A stretch of 64,000 nucleotides of DNA, taken from contig NZ_CP015027.1 of assembly GCF_002077155.1 (NCBI RefSeq), forward strand, positions 2,148,501 to 2,212,500, given 5' to 3'. This DNA is from Sporosarcina sp. P33. Lineage in GTDB: Bacteria > Bacillota > Bacilli > Bacillales_A > Planococcaceae. Below, one piece after another: positions 24,521-33,185 of the stretch. The stretch's first letter is position 1; each line of letters begins with the position of its first letter. The notes under the pieces are model-generated. The model ran no database searches and was not told where the DNA came from. It saw only the letters and a list, made by a program, of their open reading frames with translations. A program made the translations under genes and the position numbers.

Positions 24521-26185
24521 ATGGAAACAACAGAAAAGAAATTCCGTAAACTATCAGGCGGAAACAAGCTGGATTCACGTCTTACATTAACGTATTTCTC
24601 AATCGCTTTTGTCACTTTGTTTATCGGCGGACTTCTCGGTCTGCTTCAAGGACTTAACCGTGCCGGATTACTTGAACTGCCGGCAAACTTTAACTACTAC
24701 CAGGTCTTAACCGCGCATGGTATTCTATTAGTTTTAGTGTTCTCCGTGTTATTTGTAATCGCTTATTTTTACTCAGTGCTTTCTCATACAATGGACGGTT
24801 TATTTCCTGTCGTTAGAAAGATGGGATGGATTGCTCTCGTTACAATGCTAATAGGGGTAGTTTTTGTAGTTACTACAGTCGTAATGGGCAAGGCATCTGT
24901 TATGTATACATTTTATCCGCCTATGAAGGCATCGCCATGGTTCTATGTCGGTTTATTCATTGTTGTTGCTGGCATATGGATGGCGGCTTTTGGCGGGTTT
25001 ATTCAAATAGCCAAGTGGAGAAAGAGAAACCGCGGCGAACATATACCATTACTGGCATTCTTTGCAATGGGAGTTTTCACACTTCTCTTTTTTGGAAGTC
25101 TTGGTGTAACAGCAGAAGTGTTAATGCTTATACCTTGGGCGTTTGGCTGGACAGAAAAAATCAATGTAATGCTCAGCAGAACTTTATTTTGGAGCTTCGG
25201 CCATACATTCGTAAACATATGGTACTTAACGGCAGTTTCTTTATGGTATGTAGTTGTACCAAAAGTGATTGGCGGGAGATTATTCAGTGATACGTTAACA
25301 AGGGTAGTAGTTATACTGCTGGTTGTTTCTAACATTCCAGGCGGCTTTCACCACCAAATTGTCGACCCGGGAATGTCAGAAGGGATTAAATTGACACATG
25401 CACTGATGAGTATGGTCATCGGCTTTCCTTCCTTAATGACAGCATTTGCTATGTTCTTCGTATTCGCCCGCGTCGGCAGGAAGAAGGGCGCAAATGGGGT
25501 ATTTGGCTGGATTACAAAAATGCCTTGGGGAGATGTGCGTTTCCTGGCGCCTATGATCGCGATGATTTTCTTCATCCCGGGGGGAGCAGGAGGAATTGCT
25601 CAAAATGCGAACCAGTTGAATCAAGTCGTTCATAATACGTTGTGGGTTGTAGGTCATTTTCATATAACAGTTGGCGTAACAGCTGTGTTAACCTTCTTTG
25701 GTGCAATGTATTGGCTGATACCTTATTTGTCAAAGCGGACACTTACGCCGGCAATGAATAAGTTAGGCGTTATTCAAACACTCATATGGACTCTGGGAAT
25801 GCTTTTCATGGCCGGTGGTATGCATACGGTTGGTCTTCTGGGTGCGCCAAGAAGAACGTCTTATACGACATACGGTGATAGTGCTGTCGCTGCAAGCTGG
25901 GACCCATATTTACTTTTGTTGGCGGTGGGAGGAACACTGTTAACGATAGGTCTCGTGCTGATCGTCTATATTGTCTTCAATTTAATGTTCTTTGCGCCAA
26001 AAGGAGATACAGAGTTTCCTATTGCGGAAGGTGAAGATAATGCCAGTGATACACCGAAATGGACTGAACGCTGGAGTTTGTGGATCGCAATTATGCTGTT
26101 TATTGTCGCTTTCGGGTATGTAATCCCGTTGATTGACATGATAGGAAATGCACCGCCGGGATCAGCGCCATTTATTACATGGTAG
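24521..26185 (+). CDS. Cytochrome c oxidase subunit I, b(o/a)3 type
   Basis: A 554-residue haem-copper oxidase core with about 13 helices. Haem and copper ligands are visible: LTAHGILLVL (low-spin haem His), WSFGHTFVNIWYL (CuB His), GGFHHQIVDP (CuB His pair) and VVGHFHITVGV (high-spin and low-spin haem His). As in B-family enzymes, the Tyr of the A-family His-Tyr crosslink region is arranged differently and D-channel motifs are lacking. The ATG at 24521 is chosen for its AGGGAGGTGA ribosome site; an in-frame GTG at 24512 overlaps that site. High-affinity oxygen reduction at the cytoplasmic membrane is the expected role. A strong terminator follows. Confidence 0.94.
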   Translation: METTEKKFRKLSGGNKLDSRLTLTYFSIAFVTLFIGGLLGLLQGLNRAGLLELPANFNYYQVLTAHGILLVLVFSVLFVIAYFYSVLSHTMDGLFPVVRKMGWIALVTMLIGVVFVVTTVVMGKASVMYTFYPPMKASPWFYVGLFIVVAGIWMAAFGGFIQIAKWRKRNRGEHIPLLAFFAMGVFTLLFFGSLGVTAEVLMLIPWAFGWTEKINVMLSRTLFWSFGHTFVNIWYLTAVSLWYVVVPKVIGGRLFSDTLTRVVVILLVVSNIPGGFHHQIVDPGMSEGIKLTHALMSMVIGFPSLMTAFAMFFVFARVGRKKGANGVFGWITKMPWGDVRFLAPMIAMIFFIPGGAGGIAQNANQLNQVVHNTLWVVGHFHITVGVTAVLTFFGAMYWLIPYLSKRTLTPAMNKLGVIQTLIWTLGMLFMAGGMHTVGLLGAPRRTSYTTYGDSAVAASWDPYLLLLAVGGTLLTIGLVLIVYIVFNLMFFAPKGDTEFPIAEGEDNASDTPKWTERWSLWIAIMLFIVAFGYVIPLIDMIGNAPPGSAPFITW

Positions 26186-26245
26186 GCGCTGTAAGTATCG
26201 GGCGTCTGCCGCTTATCTAATCCGGGCCATGGCGTGAAATAAAAG

Positions 26246-26284
26246 AAAAAGTCCCGCCATCTCAATGATTGGCGGGACTTTTTG
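26246..26284. terminator. Strong bidirectional terminator between the oxidase operon and the DeoR gene
   Basis: AAAGTCCCGCCA and TGGCGGGACTTT form a perfect 12-bp stem with a 10-base loop, flanked by A-rich sequence on the left and T5 on the right. It can therefore serve both converging transcripts. Confidence 0.9.
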
Positions 26285-26315
26285 ATGTGTATAGATATGA
26301 TACAGGGGAGGGGAA

Positions 26316-27095
26316 TTACTTTACTTCCGACGGATCCGTATAACCTATTACTTCTATGCCTTTATCGATATACAATTGTGCAGTTTTATGGCTTAATTGA
26401 TTATCCGTAACCATGACATCTATTTGACTGGTCGGGCATACTTTCACAAATGCCTTTTTGCCGAATTTACTGTGATCAGATACTGCAATCACTAACCTTC
26501 CGCTCTCGATCATCGCTCTTCTTACCCGGGCTTCTTCAAGATGATAGTCAGAAATCATGTCAGCAGTTATACCGCCTGCGCCAATTATCGTTTTATCCAC
26601 CGTGAAGTTTTGAATTAATTGTTCAGAAATAGAGCCTGATAAACTTAATTCGTTCGGACGTAAAATCCCTCCAAGCAATATGACCCTAAATGTCGGTACG
26701 TCCACTAACTCTTCCGCTATCACCATACTATTTGTGATGATCGTTAAATTTTTCTTTTCTTTTAAATGGCGGGCAACTTCTAAAGTCGTTGTTCCCAGGT
26801 CAATCATCAGACTGTCTCCATCTTCCACAAGCTTTGCTGTCTCTTTTCCAATATGACTCTTTTCTCTAGTGTACTCTGTGTATCTCTTTGTATACGAAGG
26901 TTCCAAAGCAGGCTCTTCTTTCAGTATTGCTCCGCCGTAGATCCGCTTTAACTTGTTTTTTTGCTCTAAATATTCCAGATCTCTTCTAATGGTCTCTATG
27001 GACACCTCAAATTTTTTGCATAGCTCAGAAACTTTTACAATTTTATTTTCATGTAAAAGGTCGATAATGATTTCATATCTCTCTTGTGCTAACAA
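26316..27095 (-). CDS. DeoR/GlpR family transcriptional regulator
   Basis: A 259-residue regulator. It has an N-terminal DeoR helix-turn-helix (residues 5-57, with VKVSELCKKFEVSIETIRRDLEYLE) and a C-terminal sugar-phosphate-sensing DeoR domain (about 75-235, with LIDLGTTTLEVARHL, TIITNSMVIAEEL and GAGGITADMISDYHLEEARVRRAMIE). It is divergent from the FGGY-kinase/oxidoreductase cluster and very probably controls it in response to a phosphorylated intermediate. The shared upstream region holds a tandem 19-bp repeat that could be its operator. Confidence 0.9.
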   Translation of the reverse strand: MLAQERYEIIIDLLHENKIVKVSELCKKFEVSIETIRRDLEYLEQKNKLKRIYGGAILKEEPALEPSYTKRYTEYTREKSHIGKETAKLVEDGDSLMIDLGTTTLEVARHLKEKKNLTIITNSMVIAEELVDVPTFRVILLGGILRPNELSLSGSISEQLIQNFTVDKTIIGAGGITADMISDYHLEEARVRRAMIESGRLVIAVSDHSKFGKKAFVKVCPTSQIDVMVTDNQLSHKTAQLYIDKGIEVIGYTDPSEVK

Positions 27096-27502
27096 TGTAG
27101 AACCTCCATTTATTTGTAGTGTGTTGGCCGCATAATTTACTGTTCATCATTTCTTGTAATGGCTGCGTATGGATGGTCGTCTTTGTGGGCAAAGAAAGAC
27201 TTTCATCCGTTATGTGCATTCAGTAAAATTCCTCCATCTAATTTTATCACAATAGGATCTTGGGATTCTCAAATAGCTGCGGCAATCATTTACTTTAGAT
27301 CTGACTGTAAAGCTGTAACTCTTTTCATAAATTATTGCTATCGCTGACTAATCCTCCCAGATTCTTACTCTTGAAAAAATAACAAATATAGCGGAATATA
27401 CTGTGCAATTGAAGTTGTCACATTTTATTGAATTGTAACCGCTTTATACTCTTTTTAATGGAAATATATACAACATACCACATAATGCTAGCAAAAAACT
27501 AC
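27096..27502. promoter_or_regulatory. Divergent regulatory region between the DeoR gene and the FGGY kinase gene
   Basis: About 400 bases of AT-rich, non-coding DNA holding promoters for both directions. A cre-like sequence, TGTAACCGCTTTATA (27434-27448), matches the reverse form of the CcpA site with two mismatches. No ORF with a ribosome site was found. Confidence 0.45.
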
Positions 27503-27540
27503 AGAAATGGTATTTGAACAGAGAAATGGTATTTGAACAG
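27503..27540 (+). repeat. Perfect tandem 19-bp repeat directly upstream of the kinase ribosome site
   Basis: The unit AGAAATGGTATTTGAACAG occurs twice in a row, the second copy ending 18 bases before the start codon. DeoR-family repressors often bind direct repeats, so this is a candidate operator. A chance short duplication is the alternative. Confidence 0.85.
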
Positions 27541-27558
27541 TAGATGAGGTGGAAAGAA

Positions 27559-29067
27559 ATGAAGGCGAAACCATCAAATAAATTTTTCATGGGTATTGAC
27601 CAGGGGACAACGGGTACCACCACGCTCATCTTAAATGATGACTGGGAAGTGCATTCACAAGGTTATATTGAACACACACAGTTGTACCCCCAGCCTGGAT
27701 GGGTCGAGCACGATGCTTTAGAGATATGGGATAAAACAAAGATGTCCATAAACCCGGCATTGAAAAATGGGGATTTGAAAATAGATGATGTCATTTCACT
27801 AGGCATCGCGAATCAAGGGGAAACAGTAGTAGTTTGGGATAAAAAGACGGGGATACCTGTCTATAATGCGATCGTCTGGCAGGATAAAAGAACGGCGAAA
27901 GAAGCAGATGAAGTGAAAGAAACGTGGGGGGAGATAATAAAAAGCAAAACTGGTCTCTCAGTGGACTCTTACTATTCAGCACTCAAAATAAAATGGATTT
28001 TAGATCATGTGGAAGGCGCAAGAGAAAAGGCAGAAGCAGGACAATTGGCAGCTGGTACGCTGGATACATGGCTTATTTGGAAGATGACAAATAAAGAACT
28101 GCATATTACAGACCATTCGACAGCCTCAAGGACAATGCTCATGAATATCGCTGGCGGCTGCTGGGATGACGAGATTTTGGAGATACTGACTATACCCAAA
28201 TCCATGATGGCGGAAATTAGGTCTTCCAGTGAGCTGTACGGCAAGACTGATCCAACAAGTTTTTTAGGCGCGAACCTTTCAATTAGCGGAAGTATTGTCG
28301 ACCAGCAGGCCGCGCTCTTCGGTCAGGCATGTTTTAGCGCTGGTGACAGTAAAACGACTTACGGCACAGGATGCTTTATGTTAATGAATACGGGAGAGAA
28401 GGCAACTGAGTCAAAAAGCGGATTAATCAATACAGTTGCCTGGTCAATAGAAAATAACGTCTCATTTGCCTTAGACGGAGGCATTTACATCGCAGGCGCA
28501 GCGATTCAGTGGTTAAAAGATGGAATAGGTATTATAAAAACTGCTGAAGAAACAGATTCATTGGCACGCTCTGTTCCAGATACAGGCGGTGTGTATTTCG
28601 TGCCCGCTTTTGTGGGGTTGGCATCCCCTCATTGGGATCAATATGCCCGCGGGACGATCGTCGGTATTACAGGCGAGACCACGAGAGCACATATTGTCAG
28701 GGCGGCGTTAGAAAGCATCGCATATCAGGTGAAAGAAAATATGGATGCAATGGAAAAGGAAACAGGGATTACCATTCAATCCATGAAAGTAGACGGCGGC
28801 TTGGTTTCCAACGAATTTCTCATGCAATTTCAGGCGGATATATTGGGAATACCGATTGAGGTGCCAAAAATAACAGAAACAACGGCACTGGGAGCGGCTT
28901 ATTTAGCCGCATTGGCAATCGGGGAGTTTCGTAGCGTACATGAAATCGCCTCCAAATGGAAGGTAAGTAAAACATACACACCGCAAATGACAAAAGAAAA
29001 AAGAGAATTATTAATGAGCAATTGGAGCAGAGCTGTAGAAAGATCAAGGAATTGGGCTGTAAATTGA
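27559..29067 (+). CDS. FGGY-family carbohydrate kinase, glycerol-kinase-like
   Basis: A 502-residue kinase starting at ATG 27559 behind GAGGTGG. Overall it aligns along the whole of GlpK: MGIDQGTTGTTTLI (ATP phosphate loop), YPQPGWVEHD, YNAIVWQDKRTA, TYGTGCFMLMNTG, and LGAAYLAALAIG near the end. Of the six E. coli GlpK glycerol contacts, Glu, Trp (107), Tyr (138/139), Asp248 and Gln249 are kept, but the Arg of NQRET is Gly87 (NQGET). The His phosphorylated by HPr in Firmicute GlpK is also absent (SFLG at that place). Both suggest a polyol other than glycerol and no PTS-HPr control (inference). It is followed by FAD oxidoreductases in glpA/glpB-like order. Confidence 0.9.
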   Translation: MKAKPSNKFFMGIDQGTTGTTTLILNDDWEVHSQGYIEHTQLYPQPGWVEHDALEIWDKTKMSINPALKNGDLKIDDVISLGIANQGETVVVWDKKTGIPVYNAIVWQDKRTAKEADEVKETWGEIIKSKTGLSVDSYYSALKIKWILDHVEGAREKAEAGQLAAGTLDTWLIWKMTNKELHITDHSTASRTMLMNIAGGCWDDEILEILTIPKSMMAEIRSSSELYGKTDPTSFLGANLSISGSIVDQQAALFGQACFSAGDSKTTYGTGCFMLMNTGEKATESKSGLINTVAWSIENNVSFALDGGIYIAGAAIQWLKDGIGIIKTAEETDSLARSVPDTGGVYFVPAFVGLASPHWDQYARGTIVGITGETTRAHIVRAALESIAYQVKENMDAMEKETGITIQSMKVDGGLVSNEFLMQFQADILGIPIEVPKITETTALGAAYLAALAIGEFRSVHEIASKWKVSKTYTPQMTKEKRELLMSNWSRAVERSRNWAVN

Positions 29068-29173
29068 CGTTCATTAAAGCTTCCTGTGGATTTATAGTAG
29101 TTTGACTTGTACTTTTGTTGATTGTATACTAACTTACATTACTTATTACTTTGTGTGAAAGGTGTACAGATTA

Positions 29174-30574
29174 ATGCAAAATACAATCAAAGACGTCGTG
29201 GTTATTGGTGGCGGAGTCGTTGGAACTGCCATTTTAAGAAGCCTCTCACTTTACGACTTGTCAATCTGCTTAATAGAAAAACAGCCGGATATTTGCGAAG
29301 GGGCAAGTAAAGCAAACAGCGGCATTGTTCATACAGGTTTTGATGCGCCTCCCGGTTCATTGGAGGCAGAATGTTTAAAACGGTCACGTGAATTATGGCC
29401 GGATTACGCGGAGCAATTAAAAATCCCATATATTCCTTGCGGGGCGCTCATGATTGCAACGAGCGACGAAGAAAGAATGATCATTGAAAGCACGTATATA
29501 CCAAACGCAGAAAAAAACGGTGCGGAGGTAGAATGGCTGAACAGAGAAGAAGTTCTGGAAATGAATCCGGCCGTTACAGATCAAACGGTTGGTGCTCTTT
29601 CCATTCCAGGCGAGTCAATCTGCGATCCATTTACTGCAACCCGTGCATATGCGGAATTAGCTGTATTAAACGGGGCCGAATTGCTTCTCGGAAATGGTGT
29701 CCTCGATATTAAAGAATCGAATGACGGCTTTGTCATTGTGCTGGAAAACGGTCAAGAAGTTACTGCAAAATATATTGTGAACGCAACGGGGATAAAATCG
29801 GACGAGATCAGTCGGATGATTGGTGATGAAAGCTATACTTTGTCGCCGAGAAAAGGACAATTCATTTTGACAGAAGAAGAAATTCAGATTTCGCAAGTTA
29901 TTTTGCCTGTTCCTACAGCTAAATCAAAGGGAACTTTGATCTCACCTGTTGTATTCGGCGGCTTCTTGCTCGGTCCGACGGCAGAAGATCAGCTGGATAA
30001 GGAAGATAATTCAACCAGCGCTGAAGGAATTGAACAAGTCTTGACCGGCTGTGCAAAGTTAATACCGGAAGCGAGAGAATATAAAAGTCTTCGTCAATTT
30101 GCGGGAGTCAGATCTGTCTGCAGCACAGGAGACTATGTAATTGAATCATCAGAGAAAAATAAGTGCTTTATTCATGCCGCCGGAATACGTTCCACAGGAT
30201 TATCCGCTTCTCCAGGAATTGCTGAAGTGGTAGTAGAACGGCTTGAAAAAGCAGGACTGCAACTGCAGGAAAATAAGAACGCAAAAATCTCGGTTGACAA
30301 CTTATTTGACGATTCGGAAGAAAACACGGGCGAAATTATTTGTCTTTGCAGAACTATTACGAAAAGCGAAATTACAAATGCATTACATGGTCCAGTTCCG
30401 CCGACAACGATTGACGGCGTAAAAAGAAGAACGGGCGCAACTTTGGGTGAATGCCAAGGGAACTGCTGTATCCCGCGAATAATAGATTTATTATCAGAGA
30501 ATCAAACGCTTGATGAAATTCCTCTAAAAGGTCTGCAAAACTCCCGGCTTGGCGTTAAAGGAGGGACTTTGTGA
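29174..30574 (+). CDS. FAD-dependent oxidoreductase with C-terminal BFD-type [2Fe-2S] domain (GlpA/LhgO-like)
   Basis: A 466-residue flavoprotein. The dinucleotide-binding GGGVVGTAILRSL lies near residue 14, followed by the DAO-type FAD domain to about 360. The C-terminal domain (about 375-450) has the cysteine pattern CLCR...ECQGNCC of BFD-like ferredoxin domains, as in anaerobic glycerol-3-phosphate dehydrogenase GlpA. It probably oxidises the phosphorylated polyol made by the upstream kinase, together with the following subunit. The ATG at 29174 follows GAAAGGTG; a GTG at 29162 lies inside that site. The protein's last base overlaps the next start (TGATG). Confidence 0.88.
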   Translation: MQNTIKDVVVIGGGVVGTAILRSLSLYDLSICLIEKQPDICEGASKANSGIVHTGFDAPPGSLEAECLKRSRELWPDYAEQLKIPYIPCGALMIATSDEERMIIESTYIPNAEKNGAEVEWLNREEVLEMNPAVTDQTVGALSIPGESICDPFTATRAYAELAVLNGAELLLGNGVLDIKESNDGFVIVLENGQEVTAKYIVNATGIKSDEISRMIGDESYTLSPRKGQFILTEEEIQISQVILPVPTAKSKGTLISPVVFGGFLLGPTAEDQLDKEDNSTSAEGIEQVLTGCAKLIPEAREYKSLRQFAGVRSVCSTGDYVIESSEKNKCFIHAAGIRSTGLSASPGIAEVVVERLEKAGLQLQENKNAKISVDNLFDDSEENTGEIICLCRTITKSEITNALHGPVPPTTIDGVKRRTGATLGECQGNCCIPRIIDLLSENQTLDEIPLKGLQNSRLGVKGGTL

Positions 30575-31404
30575 TGAAATATGAACATGTCATTATAGGT
30601 GCAGGTATAACAGGCATGAAAGTTATGTTGGCTGCCCAAAAGCTTGGATTGAAAAATGTGCTGCTGGTCGATCATAACCCGAAACTGGGCGGTTTCAACA
30701 GCGCAATTTATCAGGAAAAGGGCTTTGAAAAAGAACGGTCTTTAATCAGTGAATGCAATGATACTCCTTATGAAATATGGACAAACTCTACAGTAATCGG
30801 GCTGTTTGAGTCATCAGATGATAGTCCTCATGAAATCAATATTCAAACGCCGGACGGCACCAAAGATATTAAAGCCGCTTATATTTACATTTGCTCCGGC
30901 AGTTTGGCAAAACCGAGGGAAGCCCACAAAATTGGCGGAACGAGGCCAGCTGGTGTCATGACGTCTAATATGGCTGCCGGGTTATTGGACAGAGATATAC
31001 TGCCTGGAAACCAAGTGGCAGTTTATGTAAACAGCAAGGAAACGCTGGCTTCGGCAGAAGTGCTGGCTGCTAAAGGGGTTGCTGTACAACAAATAAATGC
31101 CGATCAGCACTTGATTCACATGATTTACGGGAAAAACCATTTGGAAAAAATCGATATAATCCATAAGGAAAATAAAGAACTGCAGACAATAGAATGCGAC
31201 AGTCTGATCTTTAGCGAGGGACTGATTCCGGCTACTTTTTATTTAAGAGGAACGGGAATTGAATTGAACGAAGACCACTTTGTTAAAACAGGCGTGGATG
31301 GTACGACCAATGTAAAAAACATACTGGCGTTCGGTACTTGTACCGTTCAGCAAGACGCCCAGGAATCCGAAATTGAAAAGAGCATCAAACAAATATTGCA
31401 ATAA
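30574..31404 (+). CDS. FAD/NAD(P)-binding oxidoreductase subunit
   Basis: A 276-residue pyridine-nucleotide-disulfide-type oxidoreductase. The FAD-binding motif is VIIGAGITGMKVMLAA (about 5-20). The mid-region YIYICSGSLAKPRE (about 108-121) and the end NVKNILAFGTC match the second half of such proteins. It is much shorter than the ~420-residue homologues in similar gene pairs, because the NAD-binding insert is small. It is translationally coupled to the preceding gene (TGATG overlap, AAAGGAGGG ribosome site) and likely forms a GlpAB- or HcnBC-like complex with it. Both would be cytoplasmic or membrane-associated. Confidence 0.83.
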   Translation: MKYEHVIIGAGITGMKVMLAAQKLGLKNVLLVDHNPKLGGFNSAIYQEKGFEKERSLISECNDTPYEIWTNSTVIGLFESSDDSPHEINIQTPDGTKDIKAAYIYICSGSLAKPREAHKIGGTRPAGVMTSNMAAGLLDRDILPGNQVAVYVNSKETLASAEVLAAKGVAVQQINADQHLIHMIYGKNHLEKIDIIHKENKELQTIECDSLIFSEGLIPATFYLRGTGIELNEDHFVKTGVDGTTNVKNILAFGTCTVQQDAQESEIEKSIKQILQ

Positions 31405-31422
31405 GTTAGGCGAGGGTAAATC

Positions 31423-31873
31423 ATGAAGATGACAGATTCATTTACTATTTCAGCTCCCAAAGAAAATGTATGGGAAGTATTTATGGATGTAGAAAAGTTA
31501 GCCGGCTGCCTGCCTGCCTGGTTGTGAAGGGTTAGTAGCCCTCAGTGATAAAGAGTATGAAGCAGACATGGTCGTCAAAACGATGTTTATGACCATAAAG
31601 TTTAAAGCGAATGGCATTCTCAAAGATTCGGTTGAAGGCGAAGAGATGAATGTAGAAATGGTCGGTAAACCGATGAAATTGGCTGGTTTGTTTAAAACGA
31701 AAATGAATATAACGCTTGATGAAGTTGGAGATACTGAGACGAAAATCACGTATGCAATGGACTTGCAAATGACGGGCCGGCTGGCAACGCTCGGGGATGT
31801 ACTGATGAAAGGTACAATCAAAAAGTCAGCCAATGAATTTGCCGAAAACGTCCAGACTTTATTTGCAGGCTGA
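31423..31873 (+). pseudogene. CoxG-like SRPBCC protein gene, frameshifted at a TGCC tract
   Basis: The frame opens at ATG 31423 (MKMTDSFTISAPKENVWEVFMDVEKLAGCLPAWL, then stop). It resumes one frame over with CEGLVALSDKEYEADMVVKT and runs to 31873. The two parts together form a full ~149-residue CoxG/carbon-monoxide-dehydrogenase-subunit-G-like START domain. The break lies exactly at three tandem TGCC units (31507-31518); removing one unit restores LAGCLPGCEGLVAL. It is therefore either inactivated by a 4-bp slippage duplication, phase-variable, or a sequencing artefact. It sits between the oxidoreductases and the C45 enzyme in the catabolic cluster. Confidence 0.82.
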
Positions 31874-31888
31874 GCAAGATCATTGATA

Positions 31889-31924
31889 GTTTCTATTTTA
31901 CTGTCTGATTCAGTAAAATAGAAA
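31889..31924 (+). terminator. Terminator-like perfect hairpin after the CoxG-like gene
   Basis: TTTCTATTTTACTG and CAGTAAAATAGAAA form a perfect 14-bp inverted repeat around a 7-base loop, though AT-rich. The following sequence is only moderately T-rich. It may separate the kinase-oxidoreductase operon from the C45-YfcC genes. Confidence 0.55.
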
Positions 31925-32028
31925 ACTGCATCCGGAGTTTTTGGAATATTTTGTTTAAAAGTTATTCTTGAATAGTTATTTTGCGTGATAGAGGAATCGG
32001 ACAATAAAAAAACTGAAGGTGGATAAAC

Positions 32029-33102
32029 ATGAAAATTTTAAATTTGAGCGGTTCGCCGTATGAGATTGGTTTTAGTCATGGAGAACAAGCCAAAAGTGAA
32101 GTGGCGTCCAGTATAACTGCGTATGAAAAATTATTTTATAATAATGCAGATATCACATGGAATCAGGCAAGAGAGATGGGGAAAAAACATTTACACGCTA
32201 TCGAAAAAACGAACGTCGATTTAATTGAAGAAATGGAAGGGCTTGCAAAAGGTGCTTCTGTAGATTTTGAAGACATTCTAGTATTAAATGCACGAAGTGA
32301 AATTGTATTAACGCAAAATAAAACAGACGGCTGTACAAGCTTTGCGATCATGCCCCCTAAATCAGAGTACGCATTCTTGGGCCAAACTTGGGATTGGACT
32401 TCGGCTCAATCTAAAAGTCTGATTATGACGAAGATTACTCAGCAGAACGGACCGAAAATTCACATGGTCACGGAAGCAGGAATCATTGGAAAAATCGGCT
32501 TGAATGAACACGGACTGGGCGTTTGCCTGAATGCTTTACGTTCAAACCTCAAATCAGATGAACTGCCGATCCATCTCGGTTTAAGAGAAGTGTTAAATTC
32601 GACGGACATTGAGGAAGCGAGAAATAAAGTAGTAGATGGCAAGCTGGGGTCTTCAGCGAACTTTTTAATGGCTCAGGCAAAGGGCGATGTTCATAAAGCG
32701 ATAAACTTGGAGCTGTCTCCGAATAAATTTGGCGAAAAGGTCACCGAAGACTCGTATCTTTACCATACAAATCACTTCTGTTCAAAAGCTGTTATTGACG
32801 ATATTGGAAGCGATAATTTAAGTACGGAAGAAAATTCGTATAGCCGAATTGACCGTATGGGGGAGTTAATAAAAAACTCTACGAAAGACAACATCACAGT
32901 GAAGGAACAAGACATAGAAGGCTGGCTGGCCGACCACGAGAATCAGCCAAACTCCATTTGTATACACAAAGTGCCTGGAACGTCAGACTTCACAGATACA
33001 ATTACTGTCTTTTCGGTAATTATGAACTTAACAAATAAAAGTATGTATTTAAAAGAAGGCCAGCCTTGCCAGCCGATCGATAAACAGCGTTTTAATTTTT
33101 GA
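32029..33102 (+). CDS. C45 family peptidase / acyl-CoA:6-aminopenicillanic acid acyltransferase-like protein
   Basis: A 357-residue Ntn-hydrolase of the penicillin acyltransferase family. The self-processing site is visible at Gly101-Cys102 (TDGCTSF), where Cys becomes the N-terminal nucleophile after autoproteolysis. Around it are VLNARSEI (about 86-93) and FLGQTWDW (about 119-126), both family hallmarks, and the downstream KIGLNEHGLGVCLNAL. Bacterial members hydrolyse or transfer amide-linked acyl groups; the substrate is unknown. It begins with a GAAGGTGG ribosome site and is followed by the YfcC transporter, suggesting processing of an imported amide. Confidence 0.9.
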   Translation: MKILNLSGSPYEIGFSHGEQAKSEVASSITAYEKLFYNNADITWNQAREMGKKHLHAIEKTNVDLIEEMEGLAKGASVDFEDILVLNARSEIVLTQNKTDGCTSFAIMPPKSEYAFLGQTWDWTSAQSKSLIMTKITQQNGPKIHMVTEAGIIGKIGLNEHGLGVCLNALRSNLKSDELPIHLGLREVLNSTDIEEARNKVVDGKLGSSANFLMAQAKGDVHKAINLELSPNKFGEKVTEDSYLYHTNHFCSKAVIDDIGSDNLSTEENSYSRIDRMGELIKNSTKDNITVKEQDIEGWLADHENQPNSICIHKVPGTSDFTDTITVFSVIMNLTNKSMYLKEGQPCQPIDKQRFNF

Positions 33103-33185
33103 TCACAAAAGTTATAAAAATAGAATTACGTAAGACAAAAGAATATATTCAAGTCCAATCAGATTGATTGACTGAGGAGGATCTC

